This document shows, one piece after another, positions 9,335 to 17,961 of a stretch of DNA of 62,432 bases. The position numbers and the translations under genes are program-made. Within the stretch, counting starts at the first letter, position 1. Every line of letters begins with the position of its first letter. The notes under the pieces were generated by a model. It ran no database searches. It was given only the letters and a program-made list of their open reading frames with translations, and was not told where the DNA came from. Origin of the DNA: Anaerolineae bacterium (GTDB lineage: Bacteria; Chloroflexota; Anaerolineae; Aggregatilineales; Phototrophicaceae); contig JAJEAA010000016.1 of the NCBI GenBank assembly GCA_022824365.1, positions 1 through 62,432 on the forward strand, read 5' to 3'.

Positions 9335-9357
9335 GTCCATCGCCGGGCGAGCGTTAC

Positions 9358-9572
9358 AGTGCAATCGCTTCAAATTATTTTTACCGCCGAGGACACCAGA
9401 GAATAGAGAACACAGAGAAAAGCTGTTTGGATATTTGGGCGGCAGATGTTGAGAAAAGGTCGGCAATTAATCATACCGCCGTGCCCTCAATTTAACTCGG
9501 TGTACTCGGTGGTTGAATTTCTGCTTGATTCTTCGTCATCCCATGCATCATCATATTGAAGCGATTCTCCTG
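9358..9572 (+). mobile_element. MITE-like element, copy 1
   Basis: The element opens with AGTGCAATCGCTTCAAA and closes with TTGAAGCGATTCTCCT, an imperfect form of the 17-bp terminal inverted repeat that is perfect in copy 2. The interior (CACAGAGAAAAGC, GGCAGATGTTGAGAAAA, AACTCGGTGTACTCGG, GTCATCCCATG) matches the other copies. It carries no transposase. It accounts for most of the 300-base gap before the tRNA gene. Confidence 0.75.
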
Positions 9573-9589
9573 GCAAGCGCCATTGCGGC

Positions 9590-9618
9590 TTGGTCTCCGC
9601 CAGGGCGCCTGCTATAAT
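9590..9618 (+). promoter_or_regulatory. Promoter of tRNA-Ser
   Basis: TTGGTC (9590-9595) and TATAAT (9613-9618) are separated by 17 bp, and the -10 is extended by TGC. The tRNA begins 22 bases further on. Confidence 0.75.
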
Positions 9619-9639
9619 ACAGATAGATTATTTCGTCAT

Positions 9640-9723
9640 GGAGAAGTCGCATAGAGGCCTAGTGCGTCCGCTTGGAAAGCGGATACGGGAAACCGTACGT
9701 GGGTTCGAATCCCACCTTCTCCG
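9640..9723 (+). tRNA. tRNA-Ser (anticodon GGA)
   Basis: The acceptor strands GGAGAAG and CTTCTCC pair and are followed by a G discriminator. The anticodon stem TCCGC/GCGGA encloses the loop TTGGAAA with anticodon GGA. A long variable arm (TACGGGAAACCGTAC) marks a class II tRNA, and the T arm GTGGG-TTCGAAT-CCCAC is perfect. CCA is not encoded (CAG follows). It decodes UCC and UCU serine codons. Confidence 0.97.
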
Positions 9724-9731
9724 CAGTTCTG

Positions 9732-9754
9732 AGCCCGCCCAGCGGGCTTTTTTT
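9732..9754 (+). terminator. Rho-independent terminator of tRNA-Ser
   Basis: The stem AGCCCGC/GCGGGCT has a CCA loop and is followed by a run of seven T, starting nine bases after the tRNA 3' end. Confidence 0.92.
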
Positions 9755-9789
9755 CTGTAGTTCAGCCGACGCAACTGGCGGGTGATCGC

Positions 9790-12480
9790 ATGTCAGAACG
9801 AAGCATCAGCTTAGTCGTCAATGGCGAGTCGCATAAACTCCACCTGGATCCGGCGACGCCCTTGCTTTATGTCCTGCGGGAGGACCTCGGCTTGAAAGCG
9901 GCCAAGTATGGCTGCGGAACTGAGCTTTGCGGCGCTTGCAAGGTTCTGGTCGATGGGGTCGATGTGCCCTCTTGCCAGTTGCCGGTCGAGCGCGTGGCGG
10001 GGCTGGAAATCATCACGCTTGAGGGGCTGGCGGCTGGAGAGGACTTGCATCCCCTGCAAGAGACCTTCCTCGAAGAGCAAGCGGCCCAATGCGGTTTCTG
10101 CACTGCCGGCATGATTGTGGCCGCCCAAGGCTTGCTTAATCGCCTGCGTTACCCTTCGGACGAGGATATCCGCGGGCATCTGGCACATAACCTTTGCCGC
10201 TGCGGCGTTTATGATCGCGTTCGCCGCGCCATCAAATTGCGCACTGGCAAGCTCGAAGCGCCAATACATGAATTGATTGCGGGTTCGCCGCTTGACGTAA
10301 TAGAGCGCGATACTCTGGGGTCGCCATCGCTGTCTGCCTTTCCACAGATCGACGACTGGCTGGAACTCAATGAAGATCGCGCCATCACCATATTCAGCGG
10401 CAAGGTCGAGTTGGGGCAGGGCATCGCCACGGCTTTGGCGCAGATCGCCGCCGATGAGTTGGATGTCGCCTTGGAGCGAGTAGGCGTCGTCATGGCCGAT
10501 ACTGATCGCAGCCCTGACGAAGGCGGCACGACCGGCAGCCGCTCGCTCGAAACCAGCGGCGTCGCCATCCGTTCCGCTGCCGCTAACGCGCGGGCGCACC
10601 TGCTGGCGCTCGCTTTCGAGCATTTGGAATCGCGGACACGGACCCAAGATTTGCGCGTCAACGACGGCGTCATCACCGATCCCCTGAGCGGCCGCAGCAC
10701 GGACTACTGGGAGCTGCTCGGCGGCAAGCGCTTCAATCAGCCCATCCGCTCCGACGCGCCTTTGAAGTCCTGCGCCGCCTACAAGTTGGTCGGGCAGCCG
10801 GCGAAGCGTCTCGATCTGCTCGGCAAGGTCAGCGGGGGCGAATCTTATGCGCATGATATGACGCTGCCCGGCATGTGTCATGCCCGCGTCGCCCGCCCGC
10901 CCGGCTACCATGCGCGACTCGTCAGCCTCAATCGCGATGACATCCTGGCGCTGCCCGGCATGCTAAGGCTGGTTCAAGACGGCTCATTCATCGCAGTCGT
11001 CGCCGAGCGGGAAGAGCAAGCGATCGCCGCTGCTGAAATGGCGCGAGCCGCCGCTGTCTGGACTGTCGGGCAAGAGCTGCCGCCGGCCGACAGGACCTAT
11101 CGCGATCTGCAAAGAATGCCGGCGCAATCCAATCTGGTCGTGGATGGTACAATCACCGATGATCTCATCCCGCCCCGGCAGGCGCCGTCCGCTGCCCAAG
11201 ATACCTTGCGCGCGACCTACAAAAGACCGTTCCAAATGCACGCCTCGCTGGGGCCATCCGCGGCTCTGGCGCTTTGGAAGAATGCCAAGCTGACAGTCTG
11301 GTCGCATAGTCAAGCGGCTTTCACGCTGCGTGGGGCGCTGGCGCAGGCGCTGGACCTGGAGGAAAGGCAGATCCGCGTCATCCACCGCGAGGGGGCCGGC
11401 TGTTATGGGCACAACGGCGCTGATGATGTCGCTCTTGATGCGGCGCTGGCGGCGCGGACGCTGCCCGGTGTGCCGATCCTGCTCAAGTGGTCGCGTTGGG
11501 ACGAGCATGCCTGGGAACCTTATGGCTCGGCCATGCTGCTAGAGTTGCAAGCCAGTCTGTCTCAAGACGGCGCCATCATCGATTGGAATCACGATGTCTG
11601 GAGCTACGCGCATTCCACCCGTCCCGCCGTAGATCTGGAAACATCCGGTCTGCTTGCCGCCTGGCATCTGGAGGAGCCTTTCGCGCCGCAGCAGCCAAGA
11701 CCCATGGGGGGATATCATTCCGGCGCGCACCGCAATGCCGATCCCATCTATGACTTCCCGCGGAAACGCGTCGTCCGCCACGCCGTCGCCGATAGTCCGC
11801 TGCGCGTCTCCGCCTTGCGCAGCCTGGGCGCTTACGCCAATATCTTCGCTATCGAATCCTTCATGGATGAACTGGCGGAGGCTGCCGATGCCGATCCGCT
11901 TGAATTCCGCCTGCGTCACCTGCGCGATGAACGGGCGCGGGCTGTCCTTGAGGCCGCAGCCGAAAAAGCTGAGTGGAACTCACGCGAGGCCGCCAAAGCC
12001 GCTGACGAAGGCTGGGCTATGGCGCTGGCGCAATACAAGAATTTGCAGTGTTATTGCGCCATCATTGTCAAATTGCGCGTCGATCGGTCGAGCGGCGAGA
12101 TTCAGTTGGAGCGCGTCATCATCGCCGCCGACGCGGGCCAGGTGGTCAATCCCGATGGTTTGAGCAACCAACTCGAAGGCGGCTTCGCGCAGGCGGCCAG
12201 TTGGACGCTGTTCGAAGAAGTCAAGTTTGATACGCGCGGCATCACCAGTGTGGATTGGGAGACTTATCCGATCTTGCCTTTCGGCGCCGCGCCAAGAATC
12301 GAGACGGTCATCATCAATCGCCCGGGCATGCCCTTCCTTGGAGCGGGGGAAGCGGCGCAGAATCCCGCGCCGGCCGCCATCGCCAACGCGATTTATGATG
12401 CGGTCGGGCTACGGCTGCGGGAGATACCGTTCAGGCCGGGCAGGGTCAAGGCTGCTCTTGATTTGTCCGATGCAAAATGA
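9790..12480 (+). CDS. Fused 2Fe-2S / molybdopterin xanthine-dehydrogenase-family hydroxylase
   Basis: The 896-residue protein joins two subunits that are usually separate. Residues 1-160 form the small iron-sulfur subunit: a plant-type 2Fe-2S cluster with Cys42, 47, 50 and 62, and a second cluster with Cys101, 104, 136 and 138. Residues from about 170 form the large molybdenum-cofactor subunit, with SGKVELGQGI, GGTTGSRSLETSG and a C-terminal GAGEAAQNP segment holding the expected active-site Glu. The layout resembles isoquinoline 1-oxidoreductase or nicotinate hydroxylase fused head to tail. There is no FAD-subunit gene nearby, so electrons probably pass to a cytochrome or other carrier encoded elsewhere. 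The substrate is unknown; no Tat signal is seen. The gene begins 36 bases after the tRNA terminator and converges on a fucosidase gene. Confidence 0.87.
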   Translation: MSERSISLVVNGESHKLHLDPATPLLYVLREDLGLKAAKYGCGTELCGACKVLVDGVDVPSCQLPVERVAGLEIITLEGLAAGEDLHPLQETFLEEQAAQCGFCTAGMIVAAQGLLNRLRYPSDEDIRGHLAHNLCRCGVYDRVRRAIKLRTGKLEAPIHELIAGSPLDVIERDTLGSPSLSAFPQIDDWLELNEDRAITIFSGKVELGQGIATALAQIAADELDVALERVGVVMADTDRSPDEGGTTGSRSLETSGVAIRSAAANARAHLLALAFEHLESRTRTQDLRVNDGVITDPLSGRSTDYWELLGGKRFNQPIRSDAPLKSCAAYKLVGQPAKRLDLLGKVSGGESYAHDMTLPGMCHARVARPPGYHARLVSLNRDDILALPGMLRLVQDGSFIAVVAEREEQAIAAAEMARAAAVWTVGQELPPADRTYRDLQRMPAQSNLVVDGTITDDLIPPRQAPSAAQDTLRATYKRPFQMHASLGPSAALALWKNAKLTVWSHSQAAFTLRGALAQALDLEERQIRVIHREGAGCYGHNGADDVALDAALAARTLPGVPILLKWSRWDEHAWEPYGSAMLLELQASLSQDGAIIDWNHDVWSYAHSTRPAVDLETSGLLAAWHLEEPFAPQQPRPMGGYHSGAHRNADPIYDFPRKRVVRHAVADSPLRVSALRSLGAYANIFAIESFMDELAEAADADPLEFRLRHLRDERARAVLEAAAEKAEWNSREAAKAADEGWAMALAQYKNLQCYCAIIVKLRVDRSSGEIQLERVIIAADAGQVVNPDGLSNQLEGGFAQAASWTLFEEVKFDTRGITSVDWETYPILPFGAAPRIETVIINRPGMPFLGAGEAAQNPAPAAIANAIYDAVGLRLREIPFRPGRVKAALDLSDAK

Positions 12481-12486
12481 TGCGCA

Positions 12487-12579
12487 GGGGCGACCGGCAG
12501 GCTGTGTCTACGCGCCCTATCAGGTCGCCCGATTGCGGCGTCTTCTATAGCGGAAGGGCGACCCAAGGTTCGCCCCTAC
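12487..12579. repeat. Pair of GGGCGACC palindrome units
   Basis: A loose inverted pair GGGGCGACC (12487-12495) and GGTCGCCC (12523-12530) is followed by the compact palindrome GGGCGACCCAAGGTTCGCCC plus CTAC (12556-12579). They lie between convergent genes and could act as a bidirectional transcription stop, although there is no T-run. Confidence 0.65.
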
Positions 12580-12612
12580 ACATAGAATTGATGGCGCGGT
12601 AGCACGCAGCAA

Positions 12613-13863
12613 TTACGACAGCTTTATCACCGTCACATGCTCATTTGGCGCGGCGGCGGGCCCCAGGATGACCGTGCTGTCGCCTTCCTGACTCAGGGAC
12701 AGCGGCGCAGCCACAGCCGCATCCAGCCATTCCGCGCTTTGAATGTCCAACTTCGGCAGAACCAGCCGTCCACTCGCGGGCCAGTCAAAGACATGCAGAT
12801 AGACAGCGTCGTCCGTCTGCGTCGTGCGACAGCAGTCCAGGCCTTGGATCGGCCCCGGGGTTGTGCCGTAGATTGCTTCGCCATGGACATCCAGCCAGGC
12901 GCCCATCGCTTGCAGGCGCTCGACGCTGGGCTGGGGAATCGCGCCTTCGGCATCGGGACCGATATTCAGCAGGTAGTTGCCGCCTTTGCTGACGATCTCG
13001 ACCAGATTGCGAATCAACTGCGTCGTCGATTTCCAGTTGTGATCGTGAGTCTTGAAGCCCCAGGTATCGTTGATCGTCGCCGGCGTCTCCCAGTCGATCT
13101 GCGCTTGCAGATCCGGCGGGATGGCGTTGTCCTGGGCGGTGGCGTAATCGCCCAGTTTGTTGCCCAGCCGCCCGCAAACCAGGCAGTCCGGCTGCAACTC
13201 ATGCACCAGCTCCAGCAATTCCTGGCTTTGGTGCCGGGCGATGATCCGCGGCGTATCGAACCAGATGATGGCGATCGGTCCGTAATCGCTCAGGATTTCC
13301 CGCACCTGCGGCTTGACGTAGTTGTCGATGTAATCGGCGAAGTCCTGCTCGTCTTCGTTGAAATCCCAGGTATTGCCGAAGCCATCGGAATGATGCCAAT
13401 CCTGGGTTTGCGAATAATACAAGCCCAGCTTGAGGCCCTCGCGCGCGCAGGCATCGGCCAGGTCCTTGAGTATGTCCTTGCCATAGGGCGTGGCGTCAAC
13501 GATGTTGTAGTCGGTTTCGGCGCTGCCATACATGCAGAAGCCATCGTGATGCTTCGAGGTCAGGACGATGTACTTTTGCCCGGCGGCTTTCGCCAGTTTG
13601 ACGATCTCGTCAGCATCGTATTTGACCGGGTTGAACTGCGGCGCCAGCTTCTCGTACTCCGCTATGGGAATCTCGGCGCGCAGCATGATCCACTCGCCGA
13701 TGCCCGGGATATGCTCGCCTTTCCAGACGCCGGCCGGAATGGCGTAGACGCCCCAGTGGATGAACATGCCGAACTTCGCCTCGCGCCACCAATCCAAACG
13801 CGGGTCTTGATTGGCGCCGGGTCGCTGCCCGCGTTCGGGCTTGAAATACTCGATTTCTGTCAT
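12613..13863 (-). CDS. Alpha-L-fucosidase, GH29 (1)
   Basis: This 416-residue protein is a GH29 enzyme, which removes alpha-L-fucose with retention of configuration. The hallmarks are KFGMFIHWGVYAIPAG near residues 30-45, SKHHDGF at 103-109, LKLGLYYS at 144-151 and the nucleophile segment AIIWFDTP, giving Asp203 as the likely nucleophile. GGNYLLNIGPDAEGAIP is the conserved end of the barrel, followed by a small beta domain. No signal peptide or membrane segment is seen, so the enzyme is predicted to be cytoplasmic. It is the most divergent of the four fucosidases here at its N-terminus (DWWREAKFG rather than WY-DAKFG). A long repeat lies directly upstream and may carry its control region. Confidence 0.93.
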   Translation of the reverse strand: MTEIEYFKPERGQRPGANQDPRLDWWREAKFGMFIHWGVYAIPAGVWKGEHIPGIGEWIMLRAEIPIAEYEKLAPQFNPVKYDADEIVKLAKAAGQKYIVLTSKHHDGFCMYGSAETDYNIVDATPYGKDILKDLADACAREGLKLGLYYSQTQDWHHSDGFGNTWDFNEDEQDFADYIDNYVKPQVREILSDYGPIAIIWFDTPRIIARHQSQELLELVHELQPDCLVCGRLGNKLGDYATAQDNAIPPDLQAQIDWETPATINDTWGFKTHDHNWKSTTQLIRNLVEIVSKGGNYLLNIGPDAEGAIPQPSVERLQAMGAWLDVHGEAIYGTTPGPIQGLDCCRTTQTDDAVYLHVFDWPASGRLVLPKLDIQSAEWLDAAVAAPLSLSQEGDSTVILGPAAAPNEHVTVIKLS

Positions 13864-13970
13864 TTTGCACTGTCCTTTTCACTTCTTCGATAAATGACTC
13901 TGCCAACTTCCATCAACTTTCTTATCAGAATCTGTTAAGGCTTGTCCGGCACTCGATCAAAGCCATCGTT

Positions 13971-14466
13971 CGCGCCCCTTCGACTTCGTCAAAAGCCGGC
14001 AGTCATCTAGCCTAAAGCGCCGCTAAAACCCCGGAAAACGCCGTAAAATTCTCCGATGTATCGATACAGTATGCATATGGCATCGGGGGAAGGGGAGGGG
14101 GCGCAGAGTTCGTATATTTGCCAGCGAAGTTATCAGGCAGTCAGCATCGAGCCGCTCCCAGAGAGTATTTGTTTTCAGTTTGTTTATTGCCCGAAACAGA
14201 CAAAGTCGGACACGGGAAAATGCTTTTCGGACAGAAGACGCGGTTTTCCAGGCGAAACGGACAAAAGGCGGGCGGCTGCCGGTATGATTTTGGTATGTCG
14301 GCGCGGCGGGGCAAACGCCTGCATCGCGGGGGTCTAGCGACAGGGCCAGGATACAGAGCGAGTTTTCGGCGGAAGGCATCGATTGCGCGCCGCGATTGAG
14401 AGCCTGCGAACATTGATCCATAGGAGGAGTGTATCATGATTTTGAGTCGAAGGAAAGAACAAATGT
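13971..14466. repeat. Long dispersed repeat, copy B
   Basis: This is the second copy of the repeat at 5-652, lacking the roughly 155-bp internal block. It keeps the CGGACAA cluster in a more degenerate form and the GGAGGAGTGTATCATG end. It fills most of 13864-14618, the gap upstream of the leftward fucosidase. No convincing gene is seen in this interval. Confidence 0.8.
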
Positions 14467-14502
14467 ACGAGATTATTTGTCCTCGCCCACAAGACCAAAG
14501 GA

Positions 14503-14606
14503 GAGTTTTCTACCCCATCTCCGGCCCTTCCCCGAGGCATCAGGGAAGGGGGCTGAAACTGGAGGATTGTGTGGTGCTTTTCGGGCGACCCAAGGCTCGC
14601 CCCTAC
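14503..14606. repeat. CCCGCCAT-family remnant plus GGGCGACC palindrome
   Basis: Positions 14503-14556 read TTTTCTACCCCATC ... CCCTTCCCCGAGGCATCAGG GAAGGGGGC, a shortened member of the CCCC-rich repeat family. It is followed by the palindrome GGGCGACCCAAGGCTCGCCC plus CTAC at 14583-14606, which ends 12 bases after the 3' end of the next leftward gene. Confidence 0.6.
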
Positions 14607-14618
14607 GCGTATATGCCC

Positions 14619-16049
14619 CTACCCACCCAACTCAATCGCATAGGCGCAAACATCGTCGCCGGGCATCTCGGCTGGCACGGACAAGCGCAAGCCGCCGTCG
14701 TCTTGCGTCCAGCGTATCGCCTCGTCCGAGCCCAACATACGCGCGCCCGTCACCGAAATATCGCTCAGCGAGGTGATGACCGCCTCGCCCTGGGGCTGCG
14801 CCAGCAAGAAGGCGTACAAGGTATTGCCTTTGCGCGTGAAACGGATATCGGCCGGCGTGAAGGCGTCCCGCGCTGTATCGGTGAAAGCGCCTTCCGGCAC
14901 CGGCGTCGGACCTTCGCCGAAGACGGTCCAGGGACGGGTCTCGTAAATGCCTTCGCCATTGACCGCCAGCCAGCGTCCGATCTCCCGCAGCATCTCCTGC
15001 TCAACTTCGGGAATCGTGCCATCGGCGCGGGGACCCACATTCAGCAGCAGCGCGCCATTCTTGCTGACGATATCGACCAAATCGGCGATGATGTCGCCCG
15101 CCGTTTTGTAATCGTGATTGTCAATATAGCCCCAGGAATTCTTCGAGACGGAGGTATCGTTCTGCCAGAAGAACTTGCGGATATCGCTCAGCTGGCCGCG
15201 CTCGATATCAAAGACGGCTACGCCTTCGGGGTAGGAGTCGTACTTGTGGTTGATGGCGACGCCTAGTCCCCATTCCTCGCCGCGGTTGTAATAATGAGCG
15301 GCGAAGCGCTGCAAATAGGGTTCGAAGACGACCTGCTCGATCCACCAATCGAACCAGACGACCTGGGGCTGATACTTGTCCACCAACTCGCAGCAGCGAG
15401 CCAGCCAATCTTCCAGGAACTTGGCGTTGGGCCGGGGCTGCCAATCTTTCTGTTTCCATTCTTCGCGGTTCGTCTTGTCCTTGGAGGCTTCGACCGCCGG
15501 TCCATACAAGCCATCATTGGCGGGATCTTGCACATCCGAGGGGAAGCCGCGCCCGCCATCAAAGAACCACCAATGCTCGGCGCGATGGGATGAGACGGCG
15601 AAGACCATATCCTGAGCCCGGGTAGCCTCCGCCAATTCGCCGCAGATATCGCGTTTGGGTCCCATCTTGGCCGCGCACCAGTCGGTGAGATCGCTGTCGT
15701 ACATGGGAAAGCCATCGTGGTGTTCCGCCACAGGCATGACGAAGCGCGCGCCGGCGTCCTTGAAAAGCTGCGCCCATTCGGCCGCGTCGAACTTCTCCGC
15801 CGTGAGCATGGGGATAAAGTCTTTGTAGCCGAACTCAGTATGCTCGCCCCAGGTTGCCCGGTGATGCTCGAAGGCGGGGTCGTCTTGCAAGTACATGCGC
15901 CGCGGATACCATTCATTGCCGAAAGCGGGCACGCAGTAGGGTCCCCAATGGATGAAGATGCCGAACTTGGCGTCGATGTACCATTGGGGGATCTGGTATT
16001 GGCTGAGGGATTCCCAAGTGGGTTCGTATTTTCCGCCGGTTGTCGTCAT
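14619..16049 (-). CDS. Alpha-L-fucosidase, GH29 (2)
   Basis: This 476-residue GH29 enzyme begins with EPTWESLSQYQIPQWYIDAK, then FGIFIHWGPYCVP near residues 29-41. AEHHDGF is at 108-114 and the likely nucleophile is Asp234 in VVWFDWW. NGALLLNVGPRADGTIP marks the end of the catalytic barrel. It is close in layout to the fucosidase at 20913-22367 (shared WESL, GNEWY and MGPKRD motifs), so the two are probably paralogues of one subgroup. No signal peptide is seen, so it is predicted to be cytoplasmic. A possible operator palindrome (16076-16095) lies just upstream, in the divergent region shared with the aldo/keto reductase gene. Confidence 0.93.
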   Translation of the reverse strand: MTTTGGKYEPTWESLSQYQIPQWYIDAKFGIFIHWGPYCVPAFGNEWYPRRMYLQDDPAFEHHRATWGEHTEFGYKDFIPMLTAEKFDAAEWAQLFKDAGARFVMPVAEHHDGFPMYDSDLTDWCAAKMGPKRDICGELAEATRAQDMVFAVSSHRAEHWWFFDGGRGFPSDVQDPANDGLYGPAVEASKDKTNREEWKQKDWQPRPNAKFLEDWLARCCELVDKYQPQVVWFDWWIEQVVFEPYLQRFAAHYYNRGEEWGLGVAINHKYDSYPEGVAVFDIERGQLSDIRKFFWQNDTSVSKNSWGYIDNHDYKTAGDIIADLVDIVSKNGALLLNVGPRADGTIPEVEQEMLREIGRWLAVNGEGIYETRPWTVFGEGPTPVPEGAFTDTARDAFTPADIRFTRKGNTLYAFLLAQPQGEAVITSLSDISVTGARMLGSDEAIRWTQDDGGLRLSVPAEMPGDDVCAYAIELGG

Positions 16050-16075
16050 ATTCTTTCTCCTGTTCGTTCAGCGCC

Positions 16076-16095
16076 CATTCCGCGCTATGGGAATG
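16076..16095. promoter_or_regulatory. Inverted repeat between fucosidase 2 and the aldo/keto reductase gene
   Basis: The repeat CATTCC-N8-GGAATG lies 27-46 bases upstream of the leftward fucosidase start and directly before the rightward promoter at 16097. The position suits an operator shared by both genes. No regulator gene is in the window. Confidence 0.4.
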
Positions 16096-16096
16096 T

Positions 16097-16125
16097 TTGC
16101 CCCTCGCCAGACCATGACATATACT
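16097..16125 (+). promoter_or_regulatory. Probable promoter of the aldo/keto reductase gene, now displaced
   Basis: TTGCCC (16097-16102) and TATACT (16120-16125) are 17 bp apart. Without the MITE at 16210-16455 this promoter would give a leader of about 90 bases; with it, the gene starts about 355 bases from the -10. Confidence 0.45.
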
Positions 16126-16209
16126 TGTCGGCGTATTGGCTGCGCCAGTTTGATTTGGCAGAGTCTAGTTTAGCGATACAAGCCTGTCAAGCAGGTCAGA
16201 TGACGGGAG

Positions 16210-16455
16210 TAGGGCAATCGCTTCAAAATGATGACGCATGGGATGACGAAGAATCAAGCTGAAATTCAGCCACCGAGTACACCGAGTTAAAGTGAGGACA
16301 CAGAGATATTAACAATTGCCTGCTTTTCTCAACATCTGCCGCTTCCAGAAGGCAGAAATTGTCACTGCTGCCTAATTGTCTAAATAGCTTTTCTCTGTGT
16401 ACTCTATGATACTCCGTATACTCGGTGGCAAAAAATAATTTGAAGCGATTGCCCT
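16210..16455 (-). mobile_element. MITE-like element, copy 2 (complete)
   Basis: Perfect 17-bp terminal inverted repeats AGGGCAATCGCTTCAAA (16211-16227) and its complement (16439-16455) bound a non-coding element of about 246 bp. An 11-bp direct repeat GATGACGGGAG flanks it (16199-16209 and 16456-16466), as expected for a target duplication; one extra T separates the left copy from the terminus. Read on the minus strand, its first 139 bases differ from copy 4 at only about three positions. Confidence 0.88.
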
Positions 16456-16479
16456 GATGACGGGAGGGGGAGAACTAAC

Positions 16480-17523
16480 ATGGATCAGGTCTCATTCGGC
16501 AACACCGGCTTGAAGACGCCGCCTGTCGTTTTCGGCTCAACCGCACTGGGCAATCTCTTCCGCGTCTTCAGCTATGAATCCAAACTGGAAACCATGCGCG
16601 CCATTTTCGAGCATCTGCCCAAGCCAGTCGTCATCGACTCGGCCGGCAAATACGGGGCTGGGCTGGCGCTGGAAGTCATGGGCGATTGCTTGCGCGAGCT
16701 CGGCATCAAGGACGACGAAGTCATCATCAGCAATAAACTCGCCTGGCTGCGCGCGCCGCTGACTAGTCCCGAACCCACTTTTGAGCCCGGCGCCTGGTTC
16801 GGTTTGCAGCACGATGCCGTGCAAGACATCAGCTACGATGGCATCAGGCAATGCTTCGAGCAAGGGTTGGAGCTGCTCGGCGGCGATTACAGCACTCAGC
16901 TCGTCTCGGTGCACGACCCGGACGAATATCTCGATGCCGCCAGTTCAGCCGATGATCGGGCGCGCCGTTTTGATGACATCCTCGGCGCATATACCGCCCT
17001 CGGCGAAATCAAAGCGAGCGGGGCCGCCAAGGGCATCGGCGTCGGCGCCAAGAACTGGCAATCGATCGCCGAGATCGACGCCCAGGTCGAGCTTGATTGG
17101 GTCATGTTCGCCAACAGCTACACTCTCTATTCACACCCGGCGGATCTGCTGGCCTTCATGGATTCCCTCCATGCCAAAGGCGTCGCCATTATCAACTCGG
17201 CCGTCTTCAATGCCGGCTTCCTCACCGGCGGCGAATTTTTCAACTACGTCAAGCTTGACCCGGCGAATCCAGACCACCAGGAGAAATTCGCCTGGCGCGA
17301 GAAGTTCTTCGCGCTCTGCGAGCAGCACGGGCAAGTTCCATCCGAAGTCTGCATTCAGTTCGGCAAATCGCATCCTGGCATCGTCGCCCTAGCGCTCAGC
17401 ACCAGCAAGCCGCAGCGGGTCAAACAGAACATCGATGCTATGGCGGTAAATGTGCCGGCTGCTTTTTGGGCTGTGTTAAAGGAAGAGGGCTTGCTGGCGG
17501 CGGATCATCCTTATATTGCTTAG
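16480..17523 (+). CDS. Aldo/keto reductase, probable L-fucose (D-threo-aldose) 1-dehydrogenase
   Basis: The 347-residue protein has the aldo/keto reductase catalytic tetrad: Asp53, Tyr58 (VIDSAGKYGAG), Lys86 (ISNKLAW) and His145 (LVSVHDPD). The fold is the COG0667 type that includes D-threo-aldose 1-dehydrogenase, which oxidises L-fucose to fuconolactone with NAD(P)+. That role is inferred mainly from the four fucosidases around it; other sugars are possible. The ATG at 16480 is preceded by GGGAGGGGGAG, part of which belongs to the 11-bp target duplication of the MITE immediately upstream. Expression may therefore depend on read-through of the element or on a promoter within it. Confidence 0.82.
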   Translation: MDQVSFGNTGLKTPPVVFGSTALGNLFRVFSYESKLETMRAIFEHLPKPVVIDSAGKYGAGLALEVMGDCLRELGIKDDEVIISNKLAWLRAPLTSPEPTFEPGAWFGLQHDAVQDISYDGIRQCFEQGLELLGGDYSTQLVSVHDPDEYLDAASSADDRARRFDDILGAYTALGEIKASGAAKGIGVGAKNWQSIAEIDAQVELDWVMFANSYTLYSHPADLLAFMDSLHAKGVAIINSAVFNAGFLTGGEFFNYVKLDPANPDHQEKFAWREKFFALCEQHGQVPSEVCIQFGKSHPGIVALALSTSKPQRVKQNIDAMAVNVPAAFWAVLKEEGLLAADHPYIA

Positions 17524-17652
17524 CTTTGGAGGCGCTTCTCCAGCAGTTAAACTCATGGCGCGCGCTTGCGTTTTGCTAGCGAATATGTTACCCTAACCTA
17601 ACCTGCCTAAGACTTTGGATACTTCATTTCAGCATGCAAGGGAGTCCGTGTA

Positions 17653-17961
17653 ATGAGCGAGCCAGCAAAAAGAGATCGGGATCCCCGTCCCAGGAGTTTG
17701 CAGGACGATCATACATCGGCCTCTTTGGTCGATTTTTCGGTTGGGAATCCACTGCCTCGCTCGACGCCCGCCGCCGCTCCGCAACAGTCAGAGCCGGGTA
17801 TAGACGACGAGGGGAAGCAATCGAAACAAGCCTATATTGCCAGCCTGCGTAGAAGTATTCAGCAGATGACAAATGGAGATGTACAGCCGGTACGCGAGGG
17901 ATTGGAAGAATTGCGCCGCGAGCTAGACGCTGATGTCGAAGACAATTCTTTGGACAAATGA
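17653..17961 (+). CDS. Putative antitoxin of a RelE-type module
   Basis: This 102-residue hydrophilic protein lies immediately upstream of, and overlaps by 29 bases, a RelE-like toxin gene. Its N-terminal half is Pro/Ser/Arg rich and looks disordered. The C-terminal half (SLRRSIQQM ... REGLEELRRELDAD) should be helical, as expected for the toxin-wrapping part of a type II antitoxin. No DNA-binding domain is recognisable, so autoregulation is uncertain. AAGGGAG precedes the ATG. The assignment rests on its partner and the overlap. Confidence 0.6.
   Translation: MSEPAKRDRDPRPRSLQDDHTSASLVDFSVGNPLPRSTPAAAPQQSEPGIDDEGKQSKQAYIASLRRSIQQMTNGDVQPVREGLEELRRELDADVEDNSLDK

Noticed and set aside
9640..9723. 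tRNA-Ser as an integration (att) site
   Set aside because: No integrase gene or duplicated tRNA 3' end is present in the window.
12637..13893. 418-codon plus-strand ORF
   Set aside because: It is the antisense frame of GH29 enzyme 1 and has no domain of its own.
14436..15266. 276-codon ORF starting at the conserved ribosome-site-ATG of long repeat copy B
   Set aside because: It runs through repeats and then antisense to fucosidase 2; in copy A the same start gives only 13 codons, so the long frame is accidental.
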